DNA of 64,000 nt from the NCBI RefSeq assembly GCF_000270245.1, contig NC_015635.1:3410001-3474000 (forward strand). Reading direction: 5' to 3'. Source of the DNA: Microlunatus phosphovorus NM-1 (GTDB taxonomy: Bacteria; Actinomycetota; Actinomycetes; Propionibacteriales; Propionibacteriaceae). Made by a program: the position numbers and the translations under genes. The notes below the pieces were generated by a model. The model was not told the DNA's origin. It did no database searches and saw only the letters and a program-made list of their open reading frames with translations. This document shows positions 19,401 to 27,482 of this stretch, in pieces. Numbering within the stretch: position 1 is the stretch's first letter; each line of letters opens with the position of its first letter.

Positions 19401-19818
19401 CGGCTGGGGGCCACTGCTGGAGGAGATCTACGGCGAGCTCTGCGAGGCGACCACCACGACGCCGGTCTTCTACACCGACTTCCCCAAGGAGAACGCGCCG
19501 CTCACCCGGACCCATCGGGTCGATCCGCGGCTGGCCGAGAAGTGGGACCTGGTGATCTTCGCCGCCGAGCAGGGCACCGCGTACTCGGAGCTGGTCGACC
19601 CGATGGACCAGCGGGAGCGGCTCGTCGCCCAGTCGCTGCTGGCCGCGGCCGGGGATCCGGAGGCCATGCAGGTCGACGAGGACTTCCTGGAGGCGCTGGA
19701 ATATGGCATGCCGCCCACCGGCGGCATGGGCATGGGCGTCGACCGGCTGGTGATGAACCTGACCGGGCTCAGCATCCGCGACACGATCCTGTTCCCGCTG
19801 GTCCGCCCGAACCGCTGA
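16438..19818 (+). CDS. lysX: Bifunctional LysX: lysyl-phosphatidylglycerol synthase fused to lysyl-tRNA synthetase
   Basis: The protein is 1126 residues from ATG 16438. Residues up to about 240 hold six or so membrane helices. Next is an MprF-type (DUF2156) transferase domain (for example GFLSFVPWGHNGLSLDLMRR). From about residue 610 comes a class II lysyl-tRNA synthetase, with an OB fold (WTGQIVSVTGRV) near 680, motif 2 FRNEGADFKHNPEF near 880 and motif 3 GMGMGVDRL near 1096. The synthetase part makes Lys-tRNA and the membrane part moves lysine to phosphatidylglycerol, lowering surface charge and giving resistance to cationic peptides, as known for mycobacterial LysX (about 1170 residues). 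A palindrome lies in its promoter region. The next gene starts 1 base after its stop. Confidence 0.95.
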   Translation: MTLPVGRESPRPGGGQSLRDDRWPDIFASGFLIATVVNLAVTLIPRWHRFFSRQYDVVSMLTIPIVPGLGYTALLLVMAVALRRRLRVAWWLMVIWWLLLPELGRLVSVITGEPSITSWQYVVQIIGLLLMGAVTVLAFRARQQFTARRVPGNAVAALVVFLLGGVVMLAIGTGLTLRFGNTKDPFAAAVHVFGSMLGDVGRLPTADHIHSPLWVRFIVGLIGAAVVLGAAYLLFRPPRNLHFLSAADEARVRTLLRDYGDNDSLGYFATRRDKSVVWDTSDAATARAGISYRAIGSVSLASGNPVGDPERWTEAIEAWRIHARSVGLSLAVMGAGEEGAAAYEESGLTAWEIGDEAILDVRSFSLNGPGMKPVRQSVSRLQRRGYTTRVLRHSELSAADFDTLSTDAASWRGDGGDERGFSMALGRLADPLDDECVMVQAHDADGRLRGFLSFVPWGHNGLSLDLMRRDPSADNGLVELMVSALADRSAQFGVSRVSLNFAMFREAFERGSEIGAGPIAKLWRQALQVASKNWQLESLYRSNAKYLPQWQPRFICFEYTSDLPRVGTATGSAEGFLTRPSLGSLLRRRQDTPEALDTGSEGYADEVLALMPPQRDLLAEALSTARLPEQMRIRRDKALRLKGRGIEPYPVAAPRTHTLAEVRALVDARARAGELAPDTWTGQIVSVTGRVLLKRKHGGIGFATLRDGSGDLQVLVSRRDVGPDLFDLWLHDIDLGDHVSVTGEVITSKTGELSIAATSLLLSSKSLRPLPDKHKGLTDPEARVRMRYVDLIIRPEARETAYARATVVRSIRDSLARRGFTEVETPILQLIHGGANARPFETHINAYDLDLYLRIATELHLKRLIVGGMERVFELGRQFRNEGADFKHNPEFTSMEVYQTYGDYNSMRILTQEIIQEAATAVYGSPIARRPDGPDGTIVEYDLSGDWPVKTICQAVSEKLGEEVSADTPHATLLRHAERIGLELDADIGWGPLLEEIYGELCEATTTTPVFYTDFPKENAPLTRTHRVDPRLAEKWDLVIFAAEQGTAYSELVDPMDQRERLVAQSLLAAAGDPEAMQVDEDFLEALEYGMPPTGGMGMGVDRLVMNLTGLSIRDTILFPLVRPNR

Positions 19819-19819
19819 C

Positions 19820-20779
19820 ATGAGCTCGGAGAGCATCCGGGTCCGGGTCGCCGGGCGGGAGCTGTCGGTGGTGAACCTGGACAAGGTCTTGTATCCCGCC
19901 GTGGGCTACACCAAGGCCGAGGTGATCAGCTACTACTCCCAGCTGGCCGAGGTGCTGCTGCCCTACCTCGCCGACCGGGCGCTCACCCGGGTCCGGTTTC
20001 CCGACGGGGTAGCCGGTCCGAGCTTCTATGAGAAGAACGCTCCGGCCGGTACCCCAGACTGGGTGCGCACCGAGCGCATTCTGACCAGCGATGGACCCGT
20101 CGACTACGTGGTCGCCGACGAGCCGGCCACCATCGTCTGGCTCGCCAACCTGGCTGCGCTGGAGCTGCACGCCCCGCAGTGGCGGATCGCCACCCTCGAT
20201 CCCTCCAGCCGGCGGCAGGGCGCGCTGGAGCGGGGCGAGCCGCTCGCCGACCGGATCGTCATCGATCTCGATCCAGGCGAGGGGATGAGCATCGTGGAGA
20301 CGGCCCGAGCCGCGTTGATCGCCGCTGAACGGCTCGCCGCCGACGGCATGGTGCCGGTTCCCCAGACCTCAGGCAGCAAGGGCATCCAGATCTATGCGGC
20401 GATCGCACCGACGCCGAGTCGGCAGGCGTGGGCGTACACGAAGCGACTGAACGTCGAACTGCACCGACGACAACCGGACTTCTTCGTCTCCACCATGTCG
20501 ATCGCCGAGCGCGCGGGTCGGATCTATCTGGACTACAACCAGAATCTGGCAGCACGCAACACCATCGCGCCGTACTCATTGCGTGGCCGGCAACAACCCA
20601 GCGTCGCCACCCCGCTGACCTGGGACGAAGTCGCCGGCGTGACCACCGCCGATGGGCTACGGTTCAGCCCCGAGGACGTACTCCACCGGGTCGCCGAGCA
20701 TGGCGACCTGGCGGCCGACCTGCTCCATCCCGACCGGCCCGAACTGCCCTCCGCCGCCGAAGAACCCGAGCGACTTTGA
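19820..20779 (+). CDS. Stand-alone LigD-type polymerase/primase domain protein
   Basis: This 319-residue archaeo-eukaryotic primase-like polymerase is related to the PolDom of ligase D. It carries the catalytic acidic pair in VIDLDPGEG near residue 150, SGSKGIQIYAAI (family SGxKGxH-like motif, with Ile-Gln where His is usual), and the C-terminal LDYNQNLAARNTIAPYSLR. Such enzymes fill gaps and add ribonucleotides in non-homologous end joining or related repair. No ligase or nuclease domain is fused and no ku gene is adjacent. The ATG is 1 base after the lysX stop, so translation is probably coupled. Other stand-alone PolDom paralogues act outside classical end joining. Confidence 0.88.
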   Translation: MSSESIRVRVAGRELSVVNLDKVLYPAVGYTKAEVISYYSQLAEVLLPYLADRALTRVRFPDGVAGPSFYEKNAPAGTPDWVRTERILTSDGPVDYVVADEPATIVWLANLAALELHAPQWRIATLDPSSRRQGALERGEPLADRIVIDLDPGEGMSIVETARAALIAAERLAADGMVPVPQTSGSKGIQIYAAIAPTPSRQAWAYTKRLNVELHRRQPDFFVSTMSIAERAGRIYLDYNQNLAARNTIAPYSLRGRQQPSVATPLTWDEVAGVTTADGLRFSPEDVLHRVAEHGDLAADLLHPDRPELPSAAEEPERL

Positions 20780-20820
20780 AGAGGCACGCCGAGTCGGATC
20801 CCCAGGATTGACAGAATGTA

Positions 20821-20850
20821 TTGACATATAAGGCGAGGATTGCCTACCGT
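20821..20850 (+). promoter_or_regulatory. Sigma-70-type promoter of the UspA gene
   Basis: A consensus -35 TTGACA (20821-20826) is followed after 18 bases by TACCGT (20845-20850). A second TTGACA at 20808-20813 has no good -10. The surrounding 50 bases are much richer in A/T than the neighbours. The downstream leader is about 70 bases and ends in AGGAGAG before the uspA ATG. Confidence 0.6.
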
Positions 20851-20924
20851 ACTGCGTGGCTGGTGATCCGGCACCTTGGTTCGCCCGAGAGCCTGCCGCC
20901 ACGTCCACCTAGCAGGAGAGACAC

Positions 20925-21344
20925 ATGACCATCATTGCCGCCGTGACTCAGGATCGCGAGGGTCGGCTTGCCCTCGTCGAGGGTCTCAAGGAGGCCAGGC
21001 AGTTCGGCGACGCCCTGGTCGCGATCAACCTCGGCATCACTCCCGTGCACCTGGAGAACTTCGACACCGAGGGCGTACAGGTCACCGTCGTGGATCACCC
21101 GGCCCGGGACAAGGACACGCCTTCTGATGTCATCCTCGACGAGATCGAGAAGCAGCAGGCCACCCGCCTGATCATCGGCGTCAAGCGGCGTACGCCGGTC
21201 GGCAAGGCGCTTCTCGGCAGCTTCAGCCAGCATCTTCTGCTGCACGCGCCGATCCCGGTGCTCGCCGTCAAGCTCCCCGAGGACGAGCTGCCCTCGAGCG
21301 CGCTGGATCACATCCCACCGAAGCTGCGCAGCACCCAGGGCTGA
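20925..21344 (+). CDS. Single-domain UspA family protein
   Basis: This 139-residue universal-stress-like protein has MTIIAAVTQDREG at the N-terminus and a C-terminal nucleotide-binding region, RLIIGVKRRTPVGKALLGSFSQHLLLHAPIPVLAV. That region matches the usual G-2x-G-9x-G(S/T) loop, but the second glycine is replaced by Arg, so ATP binding may be weak. A strong ribosome site AGGAGAG and a TTGACA promoter precede it. It is cytosolic. Single-domain members modulate stress survival, often by binding adenine nucleotides. It is probably monocistronic. Confidence 0.9.
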   Translation: MTIIAAVTQDREGRLALVEGLKEARQFGDALVAINLGITPVHLENFDTEGVQVTVVDHPARDKDTPSDVILDEIEKQQATRLIIGVKRRTPVGKALLGSFSQHLLLHAPIPVLAVKLPEDELPSSALDHIPPKLRSTQG

Positions 21345-21432
21345 ACGGCCCGACCGCGAGCTCCGAGGTCCTGCTGCCCGACTTTCTGGTTTCGGACCGA
21401 TCTCCGGCGGTTCGGGGCACTAGCATGCGCCA

Positions 21433-22110
21433 GTGAGCACCGAAGCCGGCAGCGGAAAGAAGAGTCCCACCCGGATGCCCCGCGACCAGCGGCGCGCCCA
21501 GTTGCTCGACGCTGCCAACGAGGTGTTCACCTCGAAGGGCTACCACGCGGCTGCGATGGACGACATCGCCGACGCGGCCGGCGTGTCCAAGCCGGTGCTC
21601 TATCAGCACTTCGGTTCCAAGCTGGATCTCTATCTGGCCCTGCTGGATGCCAGCTGCGACCGACTGCTCGAGGTGGTCGAGGAGGCCCTGGCGTCCACCG
21701 AGGACAACGCTGACCGGGTGGTCGCGACCATGGGCGCCTTCTACCAGTTCGTGTCCGCCGCCAGCGGCGAGTTCCGGTTCGTCTTCGAGTCCGATCTGAC
21801 CGGCGACGGCCAGGTCCAACAGCGGCTGTGGAAGGTCAACAACGACATCGCCGACGCCATCGCCGTGGTGATCGCCGATGACACCGGGCTGCCGCACGAG
21901 CAGTCCAAGGTGCTTGCCATCTCATTGGTCGGGATCGCCCAGGTGAGTGCGCGCTACTGGGTGTCTGGTGGAACCAGCCGGATCGCGTTGGAGGAAGCCA
22001 CCCAGCTGGTCAGCAACCTCGCGTGGCGCGGCATCAGCGGCTTCCCGCACCGGGACAGCCCACACCACAACGAGCCAGCCGAGCGAAAGCCAGAGGAGAA
22101 GAAACACTGA
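21433..22110 (+). CDS. TetR family transcriptional regulator
   Basis: The 225-residue protein has an N-terminal TetR helix-turn-helix (RRAQLLDAANEVFTSKGY, then MDDIADAAGVSKPVLYQHFG, residues about 20-70), and a helical ligand/dimer domain after it. The GTG start at 21433 lies at a position giving the normal length. The C-terminus is charged and ends in EEKKH. Its stop overlaps the ATG of the dimethylargininase gene by one base (TGATG), so the two are coupled. It may control that gene or the nearby amino-acid permease, but no operator was recognised. Confidence 0.92.
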   Translation: MSTEAGSGKKSPTRMPRDQRRAQLLDAANEVFTSKGYHAAAMDDIADAAGVSKPVLYQHFGSKLDLYLALLDASCDRLLEVVEEALASTEDNADRVVATMGAFYQFVSAASGEFRFVFESDLTGDGQVQQRLWKVNNDIADAIAVVIADDTGLPHEQSKVLAISLVGIAQVSARYWVSGGTSRIALEEATQLVSNLAWRGISGFPHRDSPHHNEPAERKPEEKKH

Positions 22111-22889
22111 TGACCGGTCATCTACTCGTCCGCCGTCCGTCGCCGGCGCTGGCCGCCGGCGAGCTCACGCATATCGAGCGTGTTCCGGCGGATCCGGCGC
22201 TGGCACTGCAGCAGTGGCAGGGGTACGTCGATGCGTTCGCCAGCCGCGGCTGGACGGTCCACGAGATCGACCCGGCCGATGAGCACCCCGATGGCGTGTT
22301 CGTCGAGGACACCGTGGTGATGTTCGACGACCTCGCGGTGATCACCTCACCCGGGACCGCTTCGCGCCGCGGCGAGACCGCGACGACGGAGCAGGCGCTC
22401 GGCGCGCTGCCCGCCGAGCTGGGCATCCAGGTGAGCCGGATCCTCGAGCCCGGCCACCTCGACGGCGGCGACGTGCTGAAGATCGGCCGTACGGCCTATG
22501 TCGGCGCGACCACCCGGACCGATGCCGCCGGGATCGCCCAGCTCGCCGGCTTGTTGGAGCCCCGTGGCTGGCAGGTCGTCGCGGTGCCGGTGACGAAGGT
22601 GCTGCACCTGAAGTCGGGCGTCACCGCACTGCCGGACGGCACGGTGATCGGCTATCCCCCGCTGATCGACGACACCACGATCTTTCCTGAGTTCCTCCCC
22701 GCACCCGAGGAGCACGGCACCGCCGTGGTCGACCTCGGCGACGGCGCGATCGTGATGTCGTCCGACGCCCCGCGCAGCGCCGAACTGTACGCCGCACGGG
22801 GACTGGACGTGGTCACCGTGCCGATCACCGAGTTCGAGAAGCTCGAGGGCTGTGTGACCTGCCTGTCGGTCCGAATCCGCCGGTCCTGA
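22110..22889 (+). CDS. ddaH: Dimethylarginine dimethylaminohydrolase (DDAH)
   Basis: The 259-residue pentein-fold enzyme hydrolyses N-methylated arginines to citrulline and methylamines. Family marks are GVFVEDTVVMFDDLAVI, PGHLDGGDVLKIG, the catalytic His in LHLKSGVTALPDG near residue 172, and the nucleophile Cys in GCVTCLSVR near the C-terminus (second Cys, about residue 251), as in the Pseudomonas enzyme. GAGGAG is well placed before ATG 22110. It is coupled to the upstream TetR gene. With the amino-acid permease at 23874, a methylarginine scavenging role is plausible. Other penteins (arginine deiminase) are longer and lack this C-terminus. Confidence 0.9.
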   Translation: MTGHLLVRRPSPALAAGELTHIERVPADPALALQQWQGYVDAFASRGWTVHEIDPADEHPDGVFVEDTVVMFDDLAVITSPGTASRRGETATTEQALGALPAELGIQVSRILEPGHLDGGDVLKIGRTAYVGATTRTDAAGIAQLAGLLEPRGWQVVAVPVTKVLHLKSGVTALPDGTVIGYPPLIDDTTIFPEFLPAPEEHGTAVVDLGDGAIVMSSDAPRSAELYAARGLDVVTVPITEFEKLEGCVTCLSVRIRRS

Positions 22890-22936
22890 TCACGCCGATC
22901 CGACCACCACAGCCCGTCCTGACCACAACCCGACGA

Positions 22937-23836
22937 CTAGCCCACCGACTCGTGCCCGCGAGGCAGGACCAGCACGGGAACCGGTGAGTGCCGGATCAGC
23001 TTGGTGGCGCGGGACCCGAGGAACACTCGGGCGATCGGGCCGACAGTCGACGAGCCGAGCACCAGCAACTCGTTGCGCTCCCACTCGATGCTGGACAACG
23101 AGTCGGCCCAACTGGAGCTGGCGGCGATCACGGCCTCGGTGTCATCGCCGATGACCCCGTCGGCTCGCAGCTCGCGCTGGGCATGGGTGGCCTGCTGCAG
23201 CCAGGAGTCGAGCACCGAGTCCTCGGCGGAGATCCCGACCTCCGGCGGATACATGGTCGCGCCGCGCACCCCGAAGCTCGCCACGCGGGTACGCGCGCCG
23301 ACCCGCCGGCCGAGCGCCACTGCCGCCCCGACCACCTTCACCGATTCCTCGGCATCGGAGAAGGCACAGGTGACCCGGCTGAACCCGTCGGCGGCCACCG
23401 ATCGATAGCCTCGAGGGCTCAATGCCAACGGGACCGGGGACGCATGCAGCAACTTGTCGGTAGTGGAGCCGACGACGATCCGGCCGACCGCCCCGTCGGT
23501 TGACGACCCGAGCACCAGCACCGAGGCAGCGCAGTCCTCGGCCGCCTCCAGCAGTGCGGCCGTGATGGACCGGCCCGGCAGCGCGCAGTAGGAGATGTCG
23601 ACCTCGACGCTCGTGTCGGTCAGATACTCCCGGGCCTTCGCCTCGGCGTGCTCGCCCAGCAGCCGGGCGTACTCGCCGAACTCGGCATCGACTTTCGCCA
23701 GCGACGGGGTGGACCACTGCCGCGGCACCACCGTCACCACCCTCATCGGCTGCCCGAGCGCGTACGCGAACTGCACCCCGAGATCGAGCGAGCCACGTCC
23801 TCCCTTGTGCGGGACGTACCCGACTAGCACGGTCAT
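22937..23836 (-). CDS. Tandem-domain universal stress protein
   Basis: This 299-residue protein has two UspA domains. Both keep the nucleotide loop: GSSTDGAVGRIVVGSTTDKL near residue 115 and GSSTVGPIARVFLGSRATKL near residue 265, each followed by a HASPVP or RHSPVP tail. Tandem Usps bind ATP and act in stress or dormancy; mycobacterial Rv2623 is an example. The gene starts 37 bases after the amino-acid permease stop on the same strand, so it is probably in an operon with it. Permease-Usp pairs are common, with the Usp thought to modulate transport. The leader resembles that of the pirin gene. Confidence 0.92.
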   Translation of the reverse strand: MTVLVGYVPHKGGRGSLDLGVQFAYALGQPMRVVTVVPRQWSTPSLAKVDAEFGEYARLLGEHAEAKAREYLTDTSVEVDISYCALPGRSITAALLEAAEDCAASVLVLGSSTDGAVGRIVVGSTTDKLLHASPVPLALSPRGYRSVAADGFSRVTCAFSDAEESVKVVGAAVALGRRVGARTRVASFGVRGATMYPPEVGISAEDSVLDSWLQQATHAQRELRADGVIGDDTEAVIAASSSWADSLSSIEWERNELLVLGSSTVGPIARVFLGSRATKLIRHSPVPVLVLPRGHESVG

Positions 23837-23873
23837 GCGTGGAGCCTCTCGGGAGTGCAGGAGCGGTTCCTGG

Positions 23874-25334
23874 TCATTCGTCTACCTCGTCGTCGACCTT
23901 CTCACCGGCGAGCAGCCGGCCCAGCACCGAGTGCTTGCGGCCGTACATCATGTAGAAGGTCAAGAACACCCCGACCCATAGTGCGAAGACGAGCCAGGTG
24001 ATCGGCTTCAGGCTGATCAGGATGTAGCCGCAGACCACGATCGACAGGATCGGGGTGACCGGGAAGCCAGGCACCTTGAAGCCACGTGGCAGATCAGGCT
24101 GCCGGTAGCGCAGGATCATCACGCCGAGCGACACCACAATGAAGGCGGTCAAGGTGCCGATCGAGACCAGGTCGATCAGGTAGTCGAGCGGCACGAACGC
24201 GGCCAGGACGGACACCACGGCCGCCACGATGATGGTGTTGTTCACCGGGGTCTGGGTCTGCGGGCTGACCTTGGAGAAGACCTTCGGCAGCATCCCGTCG
24301 CGGCCCATCGCGAACAGGATCCGGGTCTGGCCGTACATCGTGACCAAGGTGACGGAGAAGATCGAGATCACCGCTCCCAAGGCCAGGATCGTCCCCCAGA
24401 TGTTGTTGCCGGTGATGATCTCCAAGATCTTCGACAGGCCCGCCTCCGACTGGCCCTTGAAGTCGGTCCAGGGCTGCGCACCGATCGCCGAGATCGCCAC
24501 CAGCAGATAGATCGCGATCACGGTGAACAGCGCGCCGATCAGCGCGCGCGGCATGGTCTTCTGCGGATCCTTCACCTCATCGCCGGCCGTCGACACCGCG
24601 TCCAGTCCGATGAAGGAGAAGAAGATGGTGCCGGCCGCGGCCGCGACGCCCGCAGCTCCGAAGGGAGCGAAGTCGGCGAAGTGGTTGGAGTCGAACGCGG
24701 TGAACGCAATGATCGAGAACATCACCAGCACCGAGAGCTTGATCACCACCATGACCGCGTTCACCTTGGCCGATTCGCTGGCTCCCCGGATCAGCAGGAC
24801 CATGCACAGGAAGACCAGGACCACGGCCGGCAGGTTGATCAGACCGGTCGGCGCCGTCGGATCCTCGGCGAAGGGGGCATACAGGATGGCCTGCGGCAAC
24901 GACACACCGGTGATGTTGTGCAGCGCCTCGTTCAGGTAGCCACTCCAACCCACCGCGACCGCCGCCGTCGAGACGCCGTACTCGAGCAGCAGGCAGGCGG
25001 CCACCCCCATCGCCACGATCTCGCCCAAAGTGGCGTACGCGTAGGAGTAGGTCGATCCCGAGACGGGCACGGCGGAGGCCATCTCGGCGTAGCAGATGGC
25101 TGCCAGACCCGCGGCTATCCCGGCGAGGATGAAGGAGAGGATCACCGCCGGCCCGGCCTCCGGCACCGCCTGTCCCAGCACGAAGAAGATGCCGGTGCCG
25201 ACGGTGGCGCCGACACCGAACATGGTCAACTGGAAGGTGCCGATAGTTCGGTTCAGCTGTGGACCGTGCCGGTCCCCGACCGGCTTTCGTCGAAACAGCG
25301 AGTTCGCCTCGGCGGATGCTGGTGAAACGCTCAT
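23874..25334 (-). CDS. APC-family amino-acid permease (cationic amino-acid transporter type)
   Basis: The 486-residue protein has about 12 membrane helices. Helix 1 carries the APC signature FGVGATVGTGIFFVLG near residue 40, and helix 6 the IFFSFIGLDAVSTAGDEVKDP motif, typical of the CAT/YfnA group that carries basic or neutral amino acids. The substrate is inferred only. It is followed by the tandem Usp gene. The acidic C-terminal tail (VDDEVDE) is cytosolic. Nearby DDAH suggests arginine or methylarginine as one possible substrate. Confidence 0.92.
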   Translation of the reverse strand: MSVSPASAEANSLFRRKPVGDRHGPQLNRTIGTFQLTMFGVGATVGTGIFFVLGQAVPEAGPAVILSFILAGIAAGLAAICYAEMASAVPVSGSTYSYAYATLGEIVAMGVAACLLLEYGVSTAAVAVGWSGYLNEALHNITGVSLPQAILYAPFAEDPTAPTGLINLPAVVLVFLCMVLLIRGASESAKVNAVMVVIKLSVLVMFSIIAFTAFDSNHFADFAPFGAAGVAAAAGTIFFSFIGLDAVSTAGDEVKDPQKTMPRALIGALFTVIAIYLLVAISAIGAQPWTDFKGQSEAGLSKILEIITGNNIWGTILALGAVISIFSVTLVTMYGQTRILFAMGRDGMLPKVFSKVSPQTQTPVNNTIIVAAVVSVLAAFVPLDYLIDLVSIGTLTAFIVVSLGVMILRYRQPDLPRGFKVPGFPVTPILSIVVCGYILISLKPITWLVFALWVGVFLTFYMMYGRKHSVLGRLLAGEKVDDEVDE

Positions 25335-25639
25335 ACGTCTCCGATCACTGGTGGCGTCCGGACGATCCGCGCCTAAGGGCAGTCTGGCTTAACGAATGCT
25401 GAATGTGCAGTAGCTGTTCATTGCTTTTCACACAACATTTCGATGGTCGGAACACGAAGCGCAGTCCAGGTGGCCGGTGTCCCGGACTCAGCGTGACAAA
25501 CCGGTGGCTCAATCGCCGTGGCCCGGCGTGTCGCTGCCCTGCCGACCATTGAGCCGCGCAGATGTCACCAGAGCCTCCCGCGACCCCAGCGGACGAGTAG
25601 ATTAGCCAAGCCACCGCTGACCTCCTGAGAGGCCCCGCC
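25335..25639. promoter_or_regulatory. Divergent control region between the permease and the TelA operon
   Basis: No gene is supported in these 305 bases. The part at 25385-25450 is A/T-rich for this DNA and probably holds the permease promoter; on the minus strand TTGTGT, 17 bases, then TACTGC is a weak candidate. For the plus strand, TAGATT at about 25598 is a possible -10 of the TelA operon. An 8-bp inverted repeat (GGCTCAAT 25506-25513, ATTGAGCC 25548-25555) lies between. CTGAGAGG at about 25626 is the TelA ribosome site. Confidence 0.4.
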
Positions 25640-26872
25640 ATGAGTTCACCATCACCCCTGACGCCCCCGGATCAGGTCGCCACCCTGACGCTGACCGCGC
25701 CCGAGGCACCCAAGCCGGTCGTCGCCACCCAGGCCCCGGCGATCGCCCCGCAGGTCGACCCGACGCAGGTCCCCGCGCTGGACGCTCGGGTGGACGGGTT
25801 CCTGGATGCGCTGACCAACGCCCAAACCCGGTCGCCGGAGTTCAGTGCCCAGGCGGAGAACGTCCGGACCATGGGCGACCAGGAGATCCGGCGGGCGGCC
25901 GAGACGTCCAACCGGCTGCTGAACACCCCGGTCAAGGCGCTGAAGGAAGGCGGCATCGCCGAGGGCTCCAAGGTCGGCACCACGCTGCTGCAGCTACGGC
26001 GTACGGTCGAGGACCTTGACCCGAGCCAGGCCACCGGCACGCGCAAGCTGCTCGGCTTCCTGCCGTTCGGTGACAAGGTCGTCGACTACTTCCGCAAGTA
26101 TCAGGACTCCCAGACGCACCTGAACGGCATCCTGCACAGCCTGCGCAACGGCCAGGACGAACTCGCCAAGGACAACGCCGCGCTCAACATGGAGAAGCAG
26201 AATCTGTGGGCGACCATGGGGCGGCTCAACCAGTACGTCTACGTGGCCGAGCGGTTGGACGCGCGGCTGACCGAACAGATCACGGCGCTCGAGCTGTCCG
26301 ACCCGGATCGGGCCCGGGCACTACAGCAGGATGTGCTGTTCTATGTCCGGCAGAAGCACCAGGACCTGCTCACCCAACTCGCCGTCTCGATCCAGAGCTA
26401 CCTGGCGATCGACATCATCATCAAGAACAACATCGAGTTGATCAAGGGCGTCGACCGAGCGTCGACCACCACCGTCTCGGCGCTGCGGACCGCGGTGATC
26501 GTGGCCCAGGCGCTGGGCAACCAGAAGCTGGTACTCGATCAGATCACCGCGTTGAACACCACCACCTCGGACCTGATCCAGCGGACCTCGGAGATGATGC
26601 GGGACAACTCCGCCGCCATCCAGCAGCAGGCCGCCTCGGCGACCATCGGCCTCCCCCAGCTGCAGGCTGCGTTCGCGAACATCTATGCCACGATGGACTC
26701 GATCGACAACTTCAAGCTGCAGGCGCTCGACAGCATGCAGACGACGATCTCCACCTTGGAGTCGGAGGTGAGCAAGTCGCGGGAGTACCTCGACCGCGTC
26801 AACAATGCCGATCGGCGGCTGGCTTCCGGCGCCCTCGATATCGAGGGCGGCGCCCCGGGTGGGCTCCGCTGA
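25640..26872 (+). CDS. telA: TelA family protein (toxic anion resistance)
   Basis: This 410-residue, mostly helical protein has a Pro/Ala-rich first 45 residues and then the TelA (KlaA) domain. Conserved stretches include QLAVSIQSYLAIDIIIKNN, IELIKGVDRASTTTVSALRT, VIVAQALGNQKLVLDQITAL and NIYATMDSIDNFKLQALDSM. The family was named from plasmid tellurite resistance, but most chromosomal copies have unknown roles in envelope or metal stress. It is the first gene of a long plus-strand operon containing GlnX, GlnH, PknG and PP2C homologues, so here it is more likely part of a signalling or stress complex than a resistance gene alone. Soluble, no signal peptide. Confidence 0.9.
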   Translation: MSSPSPLTPPDQVATLTLTAPEAPKPVVATQAPAIAPQVDPTQVPALDARVDGFLDALTNAQTRSPEFSAQAENVRTMGDQEIRRAAETSNRLLNTPVKALKEGGIAEGSKVGTTLLQLRRTVEDLDPSQATGTRKLLGFLPFGDKVVDYFRKYQDSQTHLNGILHSLRNGQDELAKDNAALNMEKQNLWATMGRLNQYVYVAERLDARLTEQITALELSDPDRARALQQDVLFYVRQKHQDLLTQLAVSIQSYLAIDIIIKNNIELIKGVDRASTTTVSALRTAVIVAQALGNQKLVLDQITALNTTTSDLIQRTSEMMRDNSAAIQQQAASATIGLPQLQAAFANIYATMDSIDNFKLQALDSMQTTISTLESEVSKSREYLDRVNNADRRLASGALDIEGGAPGGLR

Positions 26873-26918
26873 TCTGACTGACCTGACCCGAGCAGCAGAC
26901 CCCTGGGCTTCGACCGAT

Positions 26919-27482
26919 ATGGGATTCAAGGACTGGGTGGCCAAGGTCACCGGACGGCTTGATCCGGAGCCGGTGGCCGCGATGAGCGTCGCACCGGCCG
27001 TGCCGACCGAGCACGACATCATGAATGCGCTGGACCGGGCCGATGCCATGGTCTCCGGAGGTGTGGTGCCGGCTCCGGTGCAGTCGCGGGTCAAGCGGGT
27101 GACCGCGACCGTACGCCAGACGATGCCACGACTGCGCAATCTCGGCCTGGGCAGCCCGGAGGCGTACTCGGTGATGGCGACCGCCACCGACTATCTGCCG
27201 GAGGCGATCAACGGCTACCTCCGGCTGCCCCGCGAATGGGCAGATTCCCGCCCGGTCGAGAATGGCAAGAGTTCCCTGCTGGTGCTGATCGATCAGCTCG
27301 ACCTGCTCGGCTCCACGATGGACAAGATCTTCGACGCCGTCGTCCGGGTGGACGCGGCCGCACTGATCGCCCATGGCCGGTTCCTGCAGGAGAAGTTCGG
27401 TCATCCCGACAACACCCCGACGAGACCGCCGATGATGAACCCGCCCTCGAACACCCCACGCAGCAGTCTGGATCTGCCATGA
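26919..27482 (+). CDS. Uncharacterised small helical protein of the TelA operon
   Basis: The 187-residue product from ATG 26919 lies 46 bases after telA. It begins MGFKDWVAKVTGRLDPE and has a predicted helical core (SRVKRVTATVRQTMPRLRNL, then SSLLVLIDQLDLLGSTMDKI). The C-terminus is low-complexity (PTRPPMMNPPSNTPRSS). No known domain was recognised. Some TelA genes in Firmicutes are paired with XpaC-like helical proteins, and a distant relationship is possible but not shown. The stop overlaps the AAA ATPase start (ATGA). Confidence 0.75.
   Translation: MGFKDWVAKVTGRLDPEPVAAMSVAPAVPTEHDIMNALDRADAMVSGGVVPAPVQSRVKRVTATVRQTMPRLRNLGLGSPEAYSVMATATDYLPEAINGYLRLPREWADSRPVENGKSSLLVLIDQLDLLGSTMDKIFDAVVRVDAAALIAHGRFLQEKFGHPDNTPTRPPMMNPPSNTPRSSLDLP

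Noticed and set aside
25640-26872. TelA as a plasmid-borne tellurite resistance determinant
   Set aside because: It sits at the head of a signalling operon on an apparently chromosomal segment; no other plasmid or tellurite genes are visible.
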